From NCBI RefSeq assembly GCF_023051165.1, contig NZ_JALKIG010000017.1, positions 1-41,698 on the forward strand: DNA of 41,698 nt, read 5' to 3'. Shown here one piece after another: positions 31,159 through 39,637 of the stretch. Source of the DNA: Veillonella sp. KGMB01456 (GTDB taxonomy: Bacteria; Bacillota; Negativicutes; Veillonellales; Veillonellaceae). Positions within the stretch are counted from its first letter, which is position 1. Each line of letters starts with the position of its first letter. The position numbers and the translations under genes were made by a program. The notes beneath the pieces were generated by a model. That model made no database searches, had not been told where the DNA came from, and saw only the letters and a program-made list of their open reading frames with translations.

Positions 31159-32819
31159 ATCGCCGTGCCTCCTAACCTTGCAATGTCGTAATTATACTTA
31201 AACGCATCGAGCTTAACTATATCCGCCCAATCTATAACAGCCTTATTCAGTACCGGATCTTCTCTAACCGGTTGATTACAAGATAGTTTCGCCTGGTGAA
31301 TCAGCACAAAGGCTTGCCCATCATCACGAGGTGTCACTTCGATACAGGCTTGCAGCTCGTTATTCTTAGAGACTGCTACGATAGCCACAGCTCCTTTGAT
31401 TACTCGGTCAGTGTAGGTCGCTACACAATTATGTAGCTTAGTACCGATGTCCACTAATGCGTGTGTTTCCTTCGGCACGCTAAACTCGTAACCGTCAATT
31501 GTTGCCTCGAGGCGTTTGTAAATGTCAGATTGTTGGATACTTTTATTTTTTACCTTCTCTTTTTTAGACATCAAAACTAGCGTATCATGCACATCTCTTG
31601 CCTTAACTCGTTGCGACCAAAAGTCTTTACGGTTTTGACGAGATAAGCGGAAATACGTTTCGGCCGCATCTCTCAATTGGTAAAAGTCCTTAACAGAGGT
31701 TACTAAATTTACGGCAGCACTTTCGCCTCGAACATAGCGATAAATTGATAAAAACTCAGGCAATCGAGTACAAGCTATAAACTGCCAATGATTACGTCCA
31801 TCCTCATTTTGGGATGCCGTAAAGAAAGAGGATAAGGTGCGTTCATAATTAGGATTATCTGAGAAAGCATTTATTAACGATAGTACGTTGATAGCCCAGA
31901 ACGGCCGAGTCAACAATAATTGGCGAGTAAGCCTGTTGTTTTTTAGCCGATAGACTTTAATTAAAGCATTAATCCACGAAGTACCGGTGCGAGTTAAATC
32001 TAATAGGTTATCCATAGGTTTTGCTATCTGGCTATATTGATTTTCAACATAATCCGACAAAAGCTCTTCACTTACTGCAGGCCCGTCCGGAGCAGCCATT
32101 CTAAATACCAGTGTATCGAACAGACCTTTAAACACACCAATGGAACACGACATACTAACCGATTGACGAATTCCCGGAACCTTATAGCCAACACGTTTAC
32201 TTAACTTCTCCAAAAAAGCCTTTTTTAGAATGGTCGTAAACGATTTTAACTCTTCTTTATGTTCTACCAATAAGCTTTGATAAGTACCTCGTAACCAATA
32301 GAACGGTGTAGTAGAATCAAAGTATCCCGGTGGTTTGAAATCTGGAATAACTTCAATTACACTGCTGCGGGCAATGCCACGCCGAATGTAGAGCACTCGA
32401 CGCTGTTTAAAATCAAATCGTACTATATCCGTTCGTTTAGATTTATGCCCTTTTATAATTTGACGAAGGCCTAGGTCCCCATCAACAATTACCGAATCAT
32501 ATTTAAAAATCACGTCGATTTCGGTTCTGCGACTAACTATAGATAGGTCCATAGTTAAAGGAATACGATTCTCGTCTTCAGCATTTATAGTAAATGTATC
32601 GCAATTTACCTCTTGGCTACAAAATGGGCAATGATAGTTATCTGAATAATAGGAATCGACTTGCACAGAGAAACCGTTTGGATGCATTGGCCAATAACAA
32701 GTAAAACTTCCTCCACAATTAACGTGATATTGAATAGCCGGTTTCCACGTTCCTATTTGTTTCCGTCGTACGACTTCAAATAACCGTGGCACCTTTAGCT
32801 GAAATAATACCGTACTCAT
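31155..32819 (-). CDS. PcfJ-like protein
   Basis: 554 residues. A Zn-binding HCPFCSQEVNC motif is near residue 63-73. The C-terminal ~120 residues carry the PcfJ signature: THALVDIGTKLHNCVATYTDRVIKGAVAIVAV, then LQACIEVTPRDDGQAFVLIHQAKLSCNQPV. PcfJ was first noted on the enterococcal conjugative plasmid pCF10. PcfJ-like proteins also appear in phage replication modules, with unknown mechanism. It lies between polymerase and primase genes, so a replication role is likely. Confidence 0.85.
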   Translation of the reverse strand: MSTVLFQLKVPRLFEVVRRKQIGTWKPAIQYHVNCGGSFTCYWPMHPNGFSVQVDSYYSDNYHCPFCSQEVNCDTFTINAEDENRIPLTMDLSIVSRRTEIDVIFKYDSVIVDGDLGLRQIIKGHKSKRTDIVRFDFKQRRVLYIRRGIARSSVIEVIPDFKPPGYFDSTTPFYWLRGTYQSLLVEHKEELKSFTTILKKAFLEKLSKRVGYKVPGIRQSVSMSCSIGVFKGLFDTLVFRMAAPDGPAVSEELLSDYVENQYSQIAKPMDNLLDLTRTGTSWINALIKVYRLKNNRLTRQLLLTRPFWAINVLSLINAFSDNPNYERTLSSFFTASQNEDGRNHWQFIACTRLPEFLSIYRYVRGESAAVNLVTSVKDFYQLRDAAETYFRLSRQNRKDFWSQRVKARDVHDTLVLMSKKEKVKNKSIQQSDIYKRLEATIDGYEFSVPKETHALVDIGTKLHNCVATYTDRVIKGAVAIVAVSKNNELQACIEVTPRDDGQAFVLIHQAKLSCNQPVREDPVLNKAVIDWADIVKLDAFKYNYDIARLGGTAI

Positions 32820-32833
32820 ACATTGCTACCGTC

Positions 32834-33172
32834 CTATAATAAATCATCAAAATCATCTGTTTCTTGAGCAACTTCCGGTTCTGCCGGAGCTTCTGGTGCA
32901 GTAGCCGGTTCTTCAACAGGTTCCGTTTTTTTCTTCCGGGTAGTGCGTTTTTTCGGTTTTGTTTCGGCCGTAGTTTCGGTGTCTTTAGCATCCGCTTTTT
33001 TGGATTCTTCTTGTTTGGCCAGAACTTCGAGCCCTAGCTTGCAAGCAGTTAAGCACCCGTCGCAATAATCGAGAGCGGCTTGTTTACTATCACCGTCTTC
33101 AGCTTGTAACACCAATTCACGTAAATATTTAATAGCTTCTTCTTGTTGCTTAATCTGCGTCTTGCCAATCAT
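32834..33172 (-). CDS. Hypothetical replication-module protein with acidic tail
   Basis: 112 residues. A helical N-terminus (KTQIKQQEEAIKYLRELVLQAED) and two Cys motifs (DYCDGCLTACKLG) are followed by a Lys/Arg linker (KPKKRTTRKKKTEP). The tail is Pro/Ala/Glu-rich and ends TDDFDDLL. That end resembles those of the DUF2800 and DUF2815 proteins encoded upstream. Function unknown; the tail suggests shared partner binding. Confidence 0.65.
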   Translation of the reverse strand: MIGKTQIKQQEEAIKYLRELVLQAEDGDSKQAALDYCDGCLTACKLGLEVLAKQEESKKADAKDTETTAETKPKKRTTRKKKTEPVEEPATAPEAPAEPEVAQETDDFDDLL

Positions 33173-33186
33173 GATAATTCCTCCTC

Positions 33187-35127
33187 TTAATCTTTCATGT
33201 AATATGGATTTTCAAAGCCCGCTGCATTTAATATCAAACCGTCACACCACGGTTCCGGTTCACACATGATCTTAATTACCTCATCCAAACTACCGACGCC
33301 TACCGGTGCTTCTATGACCACTTCATCATGGATGTGAGCACAGATTTTATAGCCATACTTATATAGTCGGTACATTGCACCGGCTAAGCAGTCACGCGCA
33401 ATGGCCTGCACAATGTTTTCTGTTAATTTACCGCCATAGGTTTCGAGGCGTTCCCATTTGTTGGCCATCTGATTCATGCCCATACAGGTAATAGACTCTC
33501 CACCAAAACGATTTTCTCCGATGCGTGGTTTTGTATATGCCAATCGACGGCCACTCGGTAATGTGATAAATAAGGCACCGTCTCTACGTTCAAATCGTAA
33601 GCCTCGATGCATAAGAATTACCGGACCGCCTTTTTTAATAGCTTCCTTGGCCGCAAAATCTACATCATTCCACAGCTTAATGATTCGAGGTGATGCAGCA
33701 CGCCATTTTCTAACAATATCCGGCAATTCGTCTTCGGCGATACCGCCTTTTAGAGCGCCCATTGCAATCAATGCTTTTACTCCACCGCCATAACCGAGGG
33801 CTAACTCAGCCACTTTTCCTTTTTGCCGGAGATGTCCATTCACACCATGCTTTTCGACTGGTACGTGGAACATATTAGAAGCTGATGCACAGTAAATATC
33901 GCCACCTTCGGCGAATACTTTCTGGCGCCATTTTTCGCTACATAACCAGGCAATCACACGGGCCTCGATAGCACTGAAGTCGGCCACAATGAAACGGTGC
34001 CCCGGTTCAGCCACTAAGGCTGTGCGAATAAGCTGAGACAGTGTATCAGACACATCTCCATATAGTAACTCAAACATCTCTAAATCGCCTTGCTTGAGGG
34101 CGTCTCTAGCGGTGTCCAAATCCTCAAGGTAGTTACGCGGCAGATTCTGTAATTGAACGATACGCCCTGCCCAGCGTCCGGTTCTCATGGCTCCATAAAA
34201 CTGGAGCATACCGTGAATGCGTCCGTCCGAGCATTCCGCATTCCTCATGGCCGCATACTTTTTCACGCTTGTTTTGCCAAGCATCTGCCTTAGTTCCAAT
34301 ACGCGACGGACGTCAGCCGGTAAATCCTCAGCCAATAAATCAGCCACTACAGCTTTAGTCATACCGGGGATTTCGTGCCCAAGTCGATTTTCTATCCATT
34401 CTTTAAGTTGGAGCGGACTGTTCGGGTTTTCAAGCCCAGTCAAAGAACTGGCTTCGGCAGTTAGTTTACGCTTGAATTCATCGTCGAAAGCTAAGGCATT
34501 GTCTATCATTTTGTTATCAACGGCAATGCCGTTACGGTTAATGTCCAAGTCCATGAGCCAATACTCGTGTTCAATGTCCGGCGGTTTTAAGGGTAGTAGG
34601 CGGTTACGGATAGCCCGCTCAACTACAACGTCTTGCCTATTATATTCAATGTACTCAGCCCACCGTTCCGGATCGTGTTCCGGTAAATTACGGGTACGTC
34701 CTTTGTTTGATTTTGTTGGTTTACAAGGAACCGAAAAATACTGAATCAGTGATTTACCACGAGAGTCTTTTTCGACTCCAAGTTTTAACGCCTTAGATAC
34801 AGCGTCCAAGGATGTAGGTAGAGAGCAATATAACGCTAGTACAGAAGTACACTCCCAGTTTGTAATGTCCATATCCGGATATATTTTTTGCAGACAGGTC
34901 ATCTCAAAGGCGGCATTGAACGCAGTCTTTGTAATGTCCGGATTGTGAAGAGCCGCCACTACTTGTGGCGGCAGCTCTTCTTTTGTTAAATCCACGACCT
35001 CTACAGGCCCGTCATCAAAACAATATCCAAATAGGAGAATCTCAAACGAAGGATCATCAACGTACCGATATACGCTATATTTAATTGGGCATTCGCTATA
35101 CGTTTCAATATCGATTGAGAGTTCCAT
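33187..35127 (-). CDS. Family A DNA polymerase (phage type)
   Basis: 646 residues. A 3'-5' exonuclease N-terminus is indicated by LSIDIETY (D6, E8) and EYNRQDVVVE (D166). The polymerase core shows motif A FIVADFSAIEARVIAWL (D383), motif B GHLRQKGKVAELALGYGGG (431-449) and motif C AHIHDEVV (H600, D601, E602). This set is the phage-type single-subunit Pol A. It copies the phage genome with the ssDNA-binding protein encoded immediately upstream. Confidence 0.95.
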   Translation of the reverse strand: MELSIDIETYSECPIKYSVYRYVDDPSFEILLFGYCFDDGPVEVVDLTKEELPPQVVAALHNPDITKTAFNAAFEMTCLQKIYPDMDITNWECTSVLALYCSLPTSLDAVSKALKLGVEKDSRGKSLIQYFSVPCKPTKSNKGRTRNLPEHDPERWAEYIEYNRQDVVVERAIRNRLLPLKPPDIEHEYWLMDLDINRNGIAVDNKMIDNALAFDDEFKRKLTAEASSLTGLENPNSPLQLKEWIENRLGHEIPGMTKAVVADLLAEDLPADVRRVLELRQMLGKTSVKKYAAMRNAECSDGRIHGMLQFYGAMRTGRWAGRIVQLQNLPRNYLEDLDTARDALKQGDLEMFELLYGDVSDTLSQLIRTALVAEPGHRFIVADFSAIEARVIAWLCSEKWRQKVFAEGGDIYCASASNMFHVPVEKHGVNGHLRQKGKVAELALGYGGGVKALIAMGALKGGIAEDELPDIVRKWRAASPRIIKLWNDVDFAAKEAIKKGGPVILMHRGLRFERRDGALFITLPSGRRLAYTKPRIGENRFGGESITCMGMNQMANKWERLETYGGKLTENIVQAIARDCLAGAMYRLYKYGYKICAHIHDEVVIEAPVGVGSLDEVIKIMCEPEPWCDGLILNAAGFENPYYMKD

Positions 35128-35138
35128 ATCGATACCTC

Positions 35139-35699
35139 TTATAAGATATCGTCGTTATCTTCTACCAAATCATCGTCGAAATCATCCGCCGATACGGTTA
35201 CACCGCCTAAACGGTCACCGTCTTTTACTTTACGCACACCGTTTAAACCAACACCTACACCTTTATTACCGTTGGAGTTATATACATACAAACCTAAGAT
35301 GCACTGTGCATAGCATCCGCTGTATACTTCATCTTCCACTTCAAATGGCTCTAACACTTCCTTGTTTACGCCAAGGATTTGAGGGCGTTTAGAGTTTTTA
35401 GCATTTAAGAAGTACTTGCCAGCATACACGTCCGGTGCATTGGCCACATAATCCGCTGTATCAGTATCACCGTCACGGAATGGAACAGTGATAGCTTTCG
35501 CATTGTTATTTACTTTGGCCAATGCTTTCGGGTCACGTTTCAATTCTTCGACCGCATCCTGGAAGGCTTTCACAGTTTCTTTGTCGTTCTTGTCGATTAA
35601 AATCTGTGTGCTGTAAAATTTATTACCCTGCATATCAGGTTCGGCTTCGGCCAATGTAACATAGGATAAACGAACTAAACGGGTTTTAACTTTAGACAT
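35139..35699 (-). CDS. DUF2815 single-stranded DNA-binding protein
   Basis: 186 residues from the ATG at 35699 (GAGG eight bases upstream). An OB-fold-like protein: TRLVRLSYVTLAEAEPDMQGNKFYSTQILIDKND, then ITVPFRDGDTDTADYV, and SGCYAQCILGLYVYNSNGNKGVGVGLNGVRKV, the DUF2815 pattern. DUF2815 proteins act as phage SSBs next to DUF2800 and Pol A. The C-terminus is strongly acidic (SADDFDDDLVEDNDDIL), like the tail of bacterial SSB that recruits partners. Confidence 0.9.
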   Translation of the reverse strand: MSKVKTRLVRLSYVTLAEAEPDMQGNKFYSTQILIDKNDKETVKAFQDAVEELKRDPKALAKVNNNAKAITVPFRDGDTDTADYVANAPDVYAGKYFLNAKNSKRPQILGVNKEVLEPFEVEDEVYSGCYAQCILGLYVYNSNGNKGVGVGLNGVRKVKDGDRLGGVTVSADDFDDDLVEDNDDIL

Positions 35700-35715
35700 A
35701 ATCATTACCTCTTTC

Positions 35716-36867
35716 TTATAAATCATCATCAAAATCTTCTGCTGTTACAGTATTTAATTCCATCGGTTTCCGAGGGTCCGATAACGGAGCCAGTGTCGGT
35801 TTTCCCGGTGGCTTTACTACATACGGTCCGACGATTTCATTAAAGCCGTTACGGCCTAATAATTTGGTCAAATCCGTAATGGTTTTAAGTTCCTGTGGTC
35901 TATAAATTTCCGATGCCTCATAGTCGGCCGCTAATAACGCCTGTGCCGCCTTTATTGGCTCCGTGATTTTACGTTTCGATGTACCTTCAACGACTTTATA
36001 GCCCGGCCAATCCTTTTCACCGCTAACAGCTTTTTGGATAGCGTATTCGTTCACATCTTCAAGCCATCGCTTAATAACCGGATACATATCGAGGATGCGG
36101 GCTACTTCACTATCCATTAGTAAGTTGGTCTTCTTACCGCCCATTCTGTAAAACTCTTCAAGGCACGTATCCGCTAAAGCCCGGCACAAATGTCGTACTT
36201 TACAAAATCCACAGTGACTACCGGCCACACAATCGCCGTCACCTTCGAAGGCTTGTTTGGCTACCGGTTTAATCGATTCGCCCCATGCGAGTAAATCTAC
36301 TATAGCCATAGTATCGGTAGTTACCGAGTCTAAACGGGGCTGTACGATAGTCATTTTGACGGTTTTAATATCATAGAGTAGACTGTAGGCCGCGTACGCA
36401 CCTAATGCATATAAACGCATCTGCGAGTTATTTATCGCTGACACCGGCACGCCTTTTCCGTACTTTAAGTCCACGACTTCCAGTACCTCATCAGCTACGA
36501 TAACCAAATCGCCGGTGCCAAATCCTTCCGGAGCCCATTCGCTATAGTCGAGCCGTGCTTCTATCATAATTTCCGCATCAGCTGAACGTTTCCGGGCTTC
36601 GTTAGCTTTTTCCATGCAGATGTCAACATATTGGCTAACGGCTTCTGACATTTCACGGCTATAGGGTTCCGGTTCTGCTTCACTCTCATCGTAGTTCATG
36701 TCAAACAATAAACGATTTAAGAGTGTTTCTGCTAAGGCGTGGGCCTTTGTCCCTTCTGCTGCGTAAGGGGACTGCTCATCCTCGAATTGCTGTTCCAGGC
36801 AGGCTGAGGGAGTACACCTCAGCCACCTGTACGAACTCGACGCAGACAATAGGGCGTGTTTACTCAT
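35716..36867 (-). CDS. DUF2800 protein, RecB/Cas4-like PD-(D/E)XK nuclease
   Basis: 383 residues. The N-terminus LLSASSSYRWLRCTPSACLEQQF and AAEGTKAHALAE are the DUF2800 signature. Active-site residues appear as D120 (GTGDLVIV), D133 and K135 (VVDLKYGKG). Cys18, Cys213, Cys219, Cys222 and Cys228 could bind an iron-sulfur cluster as in Cas4/AddB. Likely a recombination nuclease paired with DUF2815. The C-terminus ends in the acidic EDFDDDL shared with its neighbours. Confidence 0.88.
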   Translation of the reverse strand: MSKHALLSASSSYRWLRCTPSACLEQQFEDEQSPYAAEGTKAHALAETLLNRLLFDMNYDESEAEPEPYSREMSEAVSQYVDICMEKANEARKRSADAEIMIEARLDYSEWAPEGFGTGDLVIVADEVLEVVDLKYGKGVPVSAINNSQMRLYALGAYAAYSLLYDIKTVKMTIVQPRLDSVTTDTMAIVDLLAWGESIKPVAKQAFEGDGDCVAGSHCGFCKVRHLCRALADTCLEEFYRMGGKKTNLLMDSEVARILDMYPVIKRWLEDVNEYAIQKAVSGEKDWPGYKVVEGTSKRKITEPIKAAQALLAADYEASEIYRPQELKTITDLTKLLGRNGFNEIVGPYVVKPPGKPTLAPLSDPRKPMELNTVTAEDFDDDL

Positions 36868-37372
36868 GGCTCTTTACAAAGTCCATCACACGACCGTATA
36901 AAGAAGGATCCATAGTCGTAATATCCTTAACCTTTAATTCGTCGTGAAGGAATGCTGTTAATAAAGGTTTGCGTTCTTTTGGGTTGGCCAATAAAAACTC
37001 TTTAGCAGCCGCACGGACTTCATCAACGGTGTAGGCTTTAGCATCTTTAGCATCTTTAACATCTTTGGCATCTTTGGCATCTAAGAATGCTTTAGCCATA
37101 GCACTCGCCTCTTCCTGTTTTTCAGGTTCAGCCGGTACTTCAATCGATACTGTATCGACTACCGGTTCAGCTTTAGCCGGTTTAGTTTCTTTGTCTGGAG
37201 CTTTTTCCTTAGGAATAAGAGTCGCTTTCTTTTGTGCTACTTGTTTAGTCTGTTCAAAGGCCTGCTTAGTCTGTTCATAAGCCTCTGTTGTGGCAGTTAA
37301 CTGATTAAACAAGGATACTACTTTACTTTTTACTTCTTCGGCGGTGTTACCGGAAATTTTAATTTCGATCAT
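36860..37372 (-). CDS. Hypothetical protein with tandem DAK repeats
   Basis: 170 residues. An N-terminal beta/coil segment (IEIKISGNTAEEVKSKVVSLFNQL) is followed by a Q/K-rich repeat (EQTKQAFEQTKQ) and a Lys/Pro/Glu linker. Five DAK-type units (DAKDAKDVKDAKDAK) come next, then a folded C-terminus (VDEVRAAAKEFLLANPKERKPLLTAFLHDELKVKDI). That C-terminus resembles the small domain of phage proteins tied to DUF2800 modules. Function unknown. It overlaps the DUF2800 start by eight bases. Confidence 0.7.
   Translation of the reverse strand: MIEIKISGNTAEEVKSKVVSLFNQLTATTEAYEQTKQAFEQTKQVAQKKATLIPKEKAPDKETKPAKAEPVVDTVSIEVPAEPEKQEEASAMAKAFLDAKDAKDVKDAKDAKAYTVDEVRAAAKEFLLANPKERKPLLTAFLHDELKVKDITTMDPSLYGRVMDFVKSHE
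37040..37083. repeat. 9-bp tandem repeat coding Asp-Ala-Lys
   Basis: Near-identical 9-base units (minus strand GATGCTAAA or GATGCCAAA) are repeated about five times within the gene at 36860-37372. Slippage here could change the copy number without breaking the frame. Confidence 0.6.
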
Positions 37373-37428
37373 GGCTAGTTTTCCTTTCTTGTGAAAACGT
37401 GATATACTGAGCTTAAGTAGATATTTTT

Positions 37429-37497
37429 CTATTGTCCTTTAACTGTTCCAGCAGTTAAGGGACTTTTTCTTTTGCCTAAAAGGCTTACATCGTGCAT
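37429..37497 (-). CDS. Possible leader peptide, 22 residues
   Basis: A tiny frame with a strong Shine-Dalgarno (AAAGGAGGTGG) before the ATG at 37497. The product is MHDVSLLGKRKSPLTAGTVKGQ. Its 3' half is folded into the hairpin at 37432-37460. It may be a leader peptide or a chance ORF next to a structured RNA. Confidence 0.3.
   Translation of the reverse strand: MHDVSLLGKRKSPLTAGTVKGQ
37432..37476 (+). terminator. Rightward terminator-like hairpin in the early region
   Basis: GTCCTTTAACTG / CAGTTAAGGGAC is a 12-bp stem with one G-T pair and a 6-base loop (about 37434-37463), followed on the plus strand by TTTTTCTTTT. No rightward gene precedes it. An extended -10 (TGATATACT, 37400-37408) lies 25-30 bases upstream. 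Together they could mark a short rightward RNA. Confidence 0.5.
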
Positions 37498-37514
37498 CGG
37501 AACCACCTCCTTTA

Positions 37515-37844
37515 CTATCTTTTAAATACTCTTTCCATACCGGCTTTAAAATCGACAAGGCATCTATCATCTGGCATTTCCCCATCTTGTAGTGCCTGCA
37601 TAATATTAGGCAACGTAGGCTCTGCCAAATTGCTAAAATCACACCGGTGCATAACGCTGTTCATCGGATACGGTGTAAGCTCTAAACTATACATTGCGTG
37701 CGCCCTGTATAACATTCTGAACGCTTCATTTCTAAGGACCGGATTAATTTTTCGTTCTTTGCAAAACTCATTTAGTGAAAGTGACGCCTTTAGATACCAA
37801 TAGTCTAAACATAGTAAGGCGTACGATCCTTGTGCTAGTGCCAT
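37515..37844 (-). CDS. Hypothetical early protein, 109 residues
   Basis: Starts with AAAGGAG before the ATG at 37844. Helical and aromatic-rich, with LCLDYWYLKASLSLNEFCKERKINPVLRNEAFRMLYRAHAMYSLEL and a conserved-looking LPNIMQALQDGEMPDDRCLVDFKAG end. No family recognised. It is placed between the small regulators and the replication module. Confidence 0.6.
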   Translation of the reverse strand: MALAQGSYALLCLDYWYLKASLSLNEFCKERKINPVLRNEAFRMLYRAHAMYSLELTPYPMNSVMHRCDFSNLAEPTLPNIMQALQDGEMPDDRCLVDFKAGMERVFKR

Positions 37845-37861
37845 CGTTTACAACTCCTTTC

Positions 37862-38188
37862 TTAATGCTTTGAGATTAAATCATAAAAATCAGACAAGGC
37901 ATCTGTAAGTTGATACGACAAGGCCAGTACACTTACAGCATATTTTTCGTAACCGGCTCCCATTAATTGGCAAGCATTTTCGAGAGCGGCCGCTAACGAT
38001 ATTACGAGCGTCATCATGTTACACTCCTCGTCGGATAACTTTAATTCAACATCGTCGTCTAACTCGACTAAGCTGTCCCAGATTGTATAAGCTATTTCAG
38101 CAGGTACAAATCCTTCTGTTTTGGTAACTTCACTTGCATGTGTGCGAAGTTTTTCGAGTAACTGCATCAATTCTACTTTACGTTTCAT
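37862..38188 (-). CDS. Hypothetical early protein, 108 residues
   Basis: Start chosen at the ATG at 38188, which has AGGAG upstream and overlaps the stop of the preceding gene (ATGA). An all-helical acidic protein (VELMQLLEKLRTHASEVT, FVPAEIAYTIWDSLVELDDDVELKLSDEEC, MTLVISLAAALENACQLMG). No family recognised. Confidence 0.6.
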   Translation of the reverse strand: MKRKVELMQLLEKLRTHASEVTKTEGFVPAEIAYTIWDSLVELDDDVELKLSDEECNMMTLVISLAAALENACQLMGAGYEKYAVSVLALSYQLTDALSDFYDLISKH

Positions 38189-38430
38189 TTTCGAGCTCCT
38201 TTCCGTACGCCTTTCCAATCGGTTAATGTTTCTTGATTAAAGGCTTTAGCTAAATTTACTTCCCAATTTTGGGATTCCGGCTCAACTACGTCGACCACCA
38301 CATCGTGATAATTCCGACGTTTCAGCACTTCCCGAATTACCAAACCGGCGACAACAGTTACCACGGCACCTAGTACAAAAGCTTCCAGCATCATTAGCCA
38401 TATGTTGGTCATTAGCGATTCAATAGTCAT
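38185..38430 (-). CDS. Small membrane protein, 81 residues
   Basis: One N-terminal membrane segment (WLMMLEAFVLGAVVTVVAGLVI, residues 11-32) followed by a cytosolic tail with VVDVVEPESQNWEVNLAKAF. Shine-Dalgarno AAAGGAG precedes the ATG. No family recognised. Confidence 0.6.
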   Translation of the reverse strand: MTIESLMTNIWLMMLEAFVLGAVVTVVAGLVIREVLKRRNYHDVVVDVVEPESQNWEVNLAKAFNQETLTDWKGVRKGARK

Positions 38431-38442
38431 TTCCTATCTCCT

Positions 38443-38682
38443 TTACTCGTAATATTGGTCCGACTCAAACTCATCGAACGTTTCAAAGGCTCCGATGCCT
38501 AATGCAATCTTAGTAGCCGGCCCAAACATGATACCTTCACCGGCCAATGCCTTATTTAATGTTCTCCGAATAACTCCACGTTCATCGCAAAACTTATTTA
38601 CCGAACCGTACTGCTCTTCAATCTGTCGCTTTACTTCATCACCATCACGGATTAGTAAAAAGCGGGTAACAATTTTACTCAT
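38443..38682 (-). CDS. Small DNA-binding-like protein, 79 residues
   Basis: Contains a lambda-repressor-like helix-turn-helix pattern (IEEQYGSVNKFCDERGVIRRTLNKALAGEG, residues 21-50), then an acidic end (FETFDEFESDQYYE). Probably an early regulator. Its ATG overlaps the stop of the zinc-ribbon gene (ATGA). Confidence 0.6.
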   Translation of the reverse strand: MSKIVTRFLLIRDGDEVKRQIEEQYGSVNKFCDERGVIRRTLNKALAGEGIMFGPATKIALGIGAFETFDEFESDQYYE

Positions 38683-38894
38683 GATAACCTCCTCTTTTGC
38701 CTTAAATTAGCAGCCCAGCACACATCACATACAGTCATGACGCCATAGCTACTGTCGTACATCAAGCGATTAGGCCTATGTGTGATTTCTCTACCGCACT
38801 GGTGGCATACTTTTCGCATAGGTGTGTCGATAGCTTTTACCGGATAGGCTGGTGCTACTTCCTTATTAGCCTTCTGCGTTGACTTCCGTCGCAT
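38679..38894 (-). CDS. Zinc-ribbon protein, 71 residues
   Basis: CHQC ... CDVC form a four-Cys zinc ribbon in the C-terminal half (MRKVCHQCGREITHRPNRL and MTVCDVCWAANL). The ATG at 38894 with AAAGGTG upstream is the likely start; a GTG at 38903 is possible. The start lies within the end of the preceding HTH gene. Confidence 0.65.
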   Translation of the reverse strand: MRRKSTQKANKEVAPAYPVKAIDTPMRKVCHQCGREITHRPNRLMYDSSYGVMTVCDVCWAANLRQKRRLS

Positions 38895-39087
38895 CCCAAT
38901 CACCTTTAATGTACTTCATAAATGGTTCCTTTAAGATAATGTAGCGATAGCACTTTCCGCCTTCTTTCATGCGTACAGCTTTTCCCCATAGAGGGAACTT
39001 ATCGCGTTTTAGAGCCGCACGGATAAACTGTTCGGTTACACCCATTAATTCCGCAGCTTCACTTACTTTTAGAGTCTTGTCACTCAT
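38866..39087 (-). CDS. Helix-turn-helix DNA-binding protein (excisionase-like)
   Basis: 73 residues with an N-terminal MerR/HTH_17-type motif (KVSEAAELMGVTEQFIRAALKRDKFPLWGKAVRM, residues 7-40) and a short wing-like remainder. Such proteins act as excisionases or early regulators. Good binding site (AAGGAGG) before the ATG. Confidence 0.7.
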   Translation of the reverse strand: MSDKTLKVSEAAELMGVTEQFIRAALKRDKFPLWGKAVRMKEGGKCYRYIILKEPFMKYIKGDWDATEVNAEG

Positions 39088-39099
39088 ACTATTACCTCC

Positions 39100-39435
39100 T
39101 TAAATCTGTTTTAAAATCATGCGAATCTCTTGGCCAACCAGTACACGATCTCTAAAGGTGTCTTGGTTCCGGAAATCTTCCAAATAAAGCTCCAGCATTT
39201 CTTTGTAAATGGCAGCTTTAAAAGTTGGTTCAGGTGCTATGATATCTTCCCGGAACGGCTTGAGTATCTTCACTTCGCCACCGCACGGTTCGACCGATAT
39301 AAGTCCCTTCCGGGCTAATTTTGATTTAGCGATACGGACCTGTGCTGAAGAGATGTTAAGCAGCTCCGATACTTCGGTATTTTTGTATACGTCCGTATCC
39401 CGGTACACGTTATAAACAAGCTCTTGTATTGTCAT
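39100..39435 (-). CDS. Winged-helix protein, 111 residues
   Basis: Start at the ATG at 39435 with AGGAGG nine bases upstream. Residues ~8-50 form a winged helix (VYRDTDVYKNTEVSELLNISSAQVRIAKSKLARKGLISVEP). The rest is helical and acidic. Likely an early DNA-binding regulator. Confidence 0.65.
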   Translation of the reverse strand: MTIQELVYNVYRDTDVYKNTEVSELLNISSAQVRIAKSKLARKGLISVEPCGGEVKILKPFREDIIAPEPTFKAAIYKEMLELYLEDFRNQDTFRDRVLVGQEIRMILKQI

Positions 39436-39436
39436 T

Positions 39437-39613
39437 TCACGTTTCCTCCTTTCCTTTTGTAACATCTGCATTGAGTGAATTACATAGTATAAGGTTATCC
39501 CTTATCTCTAACAAAGTTTGCTCTAAGTCAATCACCCGTTCCTCTAATAATCTAATACGTTGGTGGTCCGGAAGTTGTTCCAATAACTCCAGCTCCATTT
39601 CATTTGTCGGCAT
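39437..39613 (-). CDS. Small coiled-coil protein, 58 residues
   Basis: Starts at the ATG at 39613 with GAGAGGTAG upstream and ends one base before the winged-helix gene's start. The whole protein is Leu/Glu-rich (MELELLEQLPDHQRIRLLEE, then RVIDLEQTLLEIRDNLIL), a probable coiled coil. Unknown function. Confidence 0.55.
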   Translation of the reverse strand: MPTNEMELELLEQLPDHQRIRLLEERVIDLEQTLLEIRDNLILCNSLNADVTKGKEET

Positions 39614-39637
39614 TGTTCACTACCTCTCTCAATTCTT

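Noticed and set aside
37439..37642. A 67-residue minus-strand frame overlapping the 109-residue gene at 37515-37844
   Set aside because: No ribosome binding site, and the overlapping frame has a better start and more regular composition.
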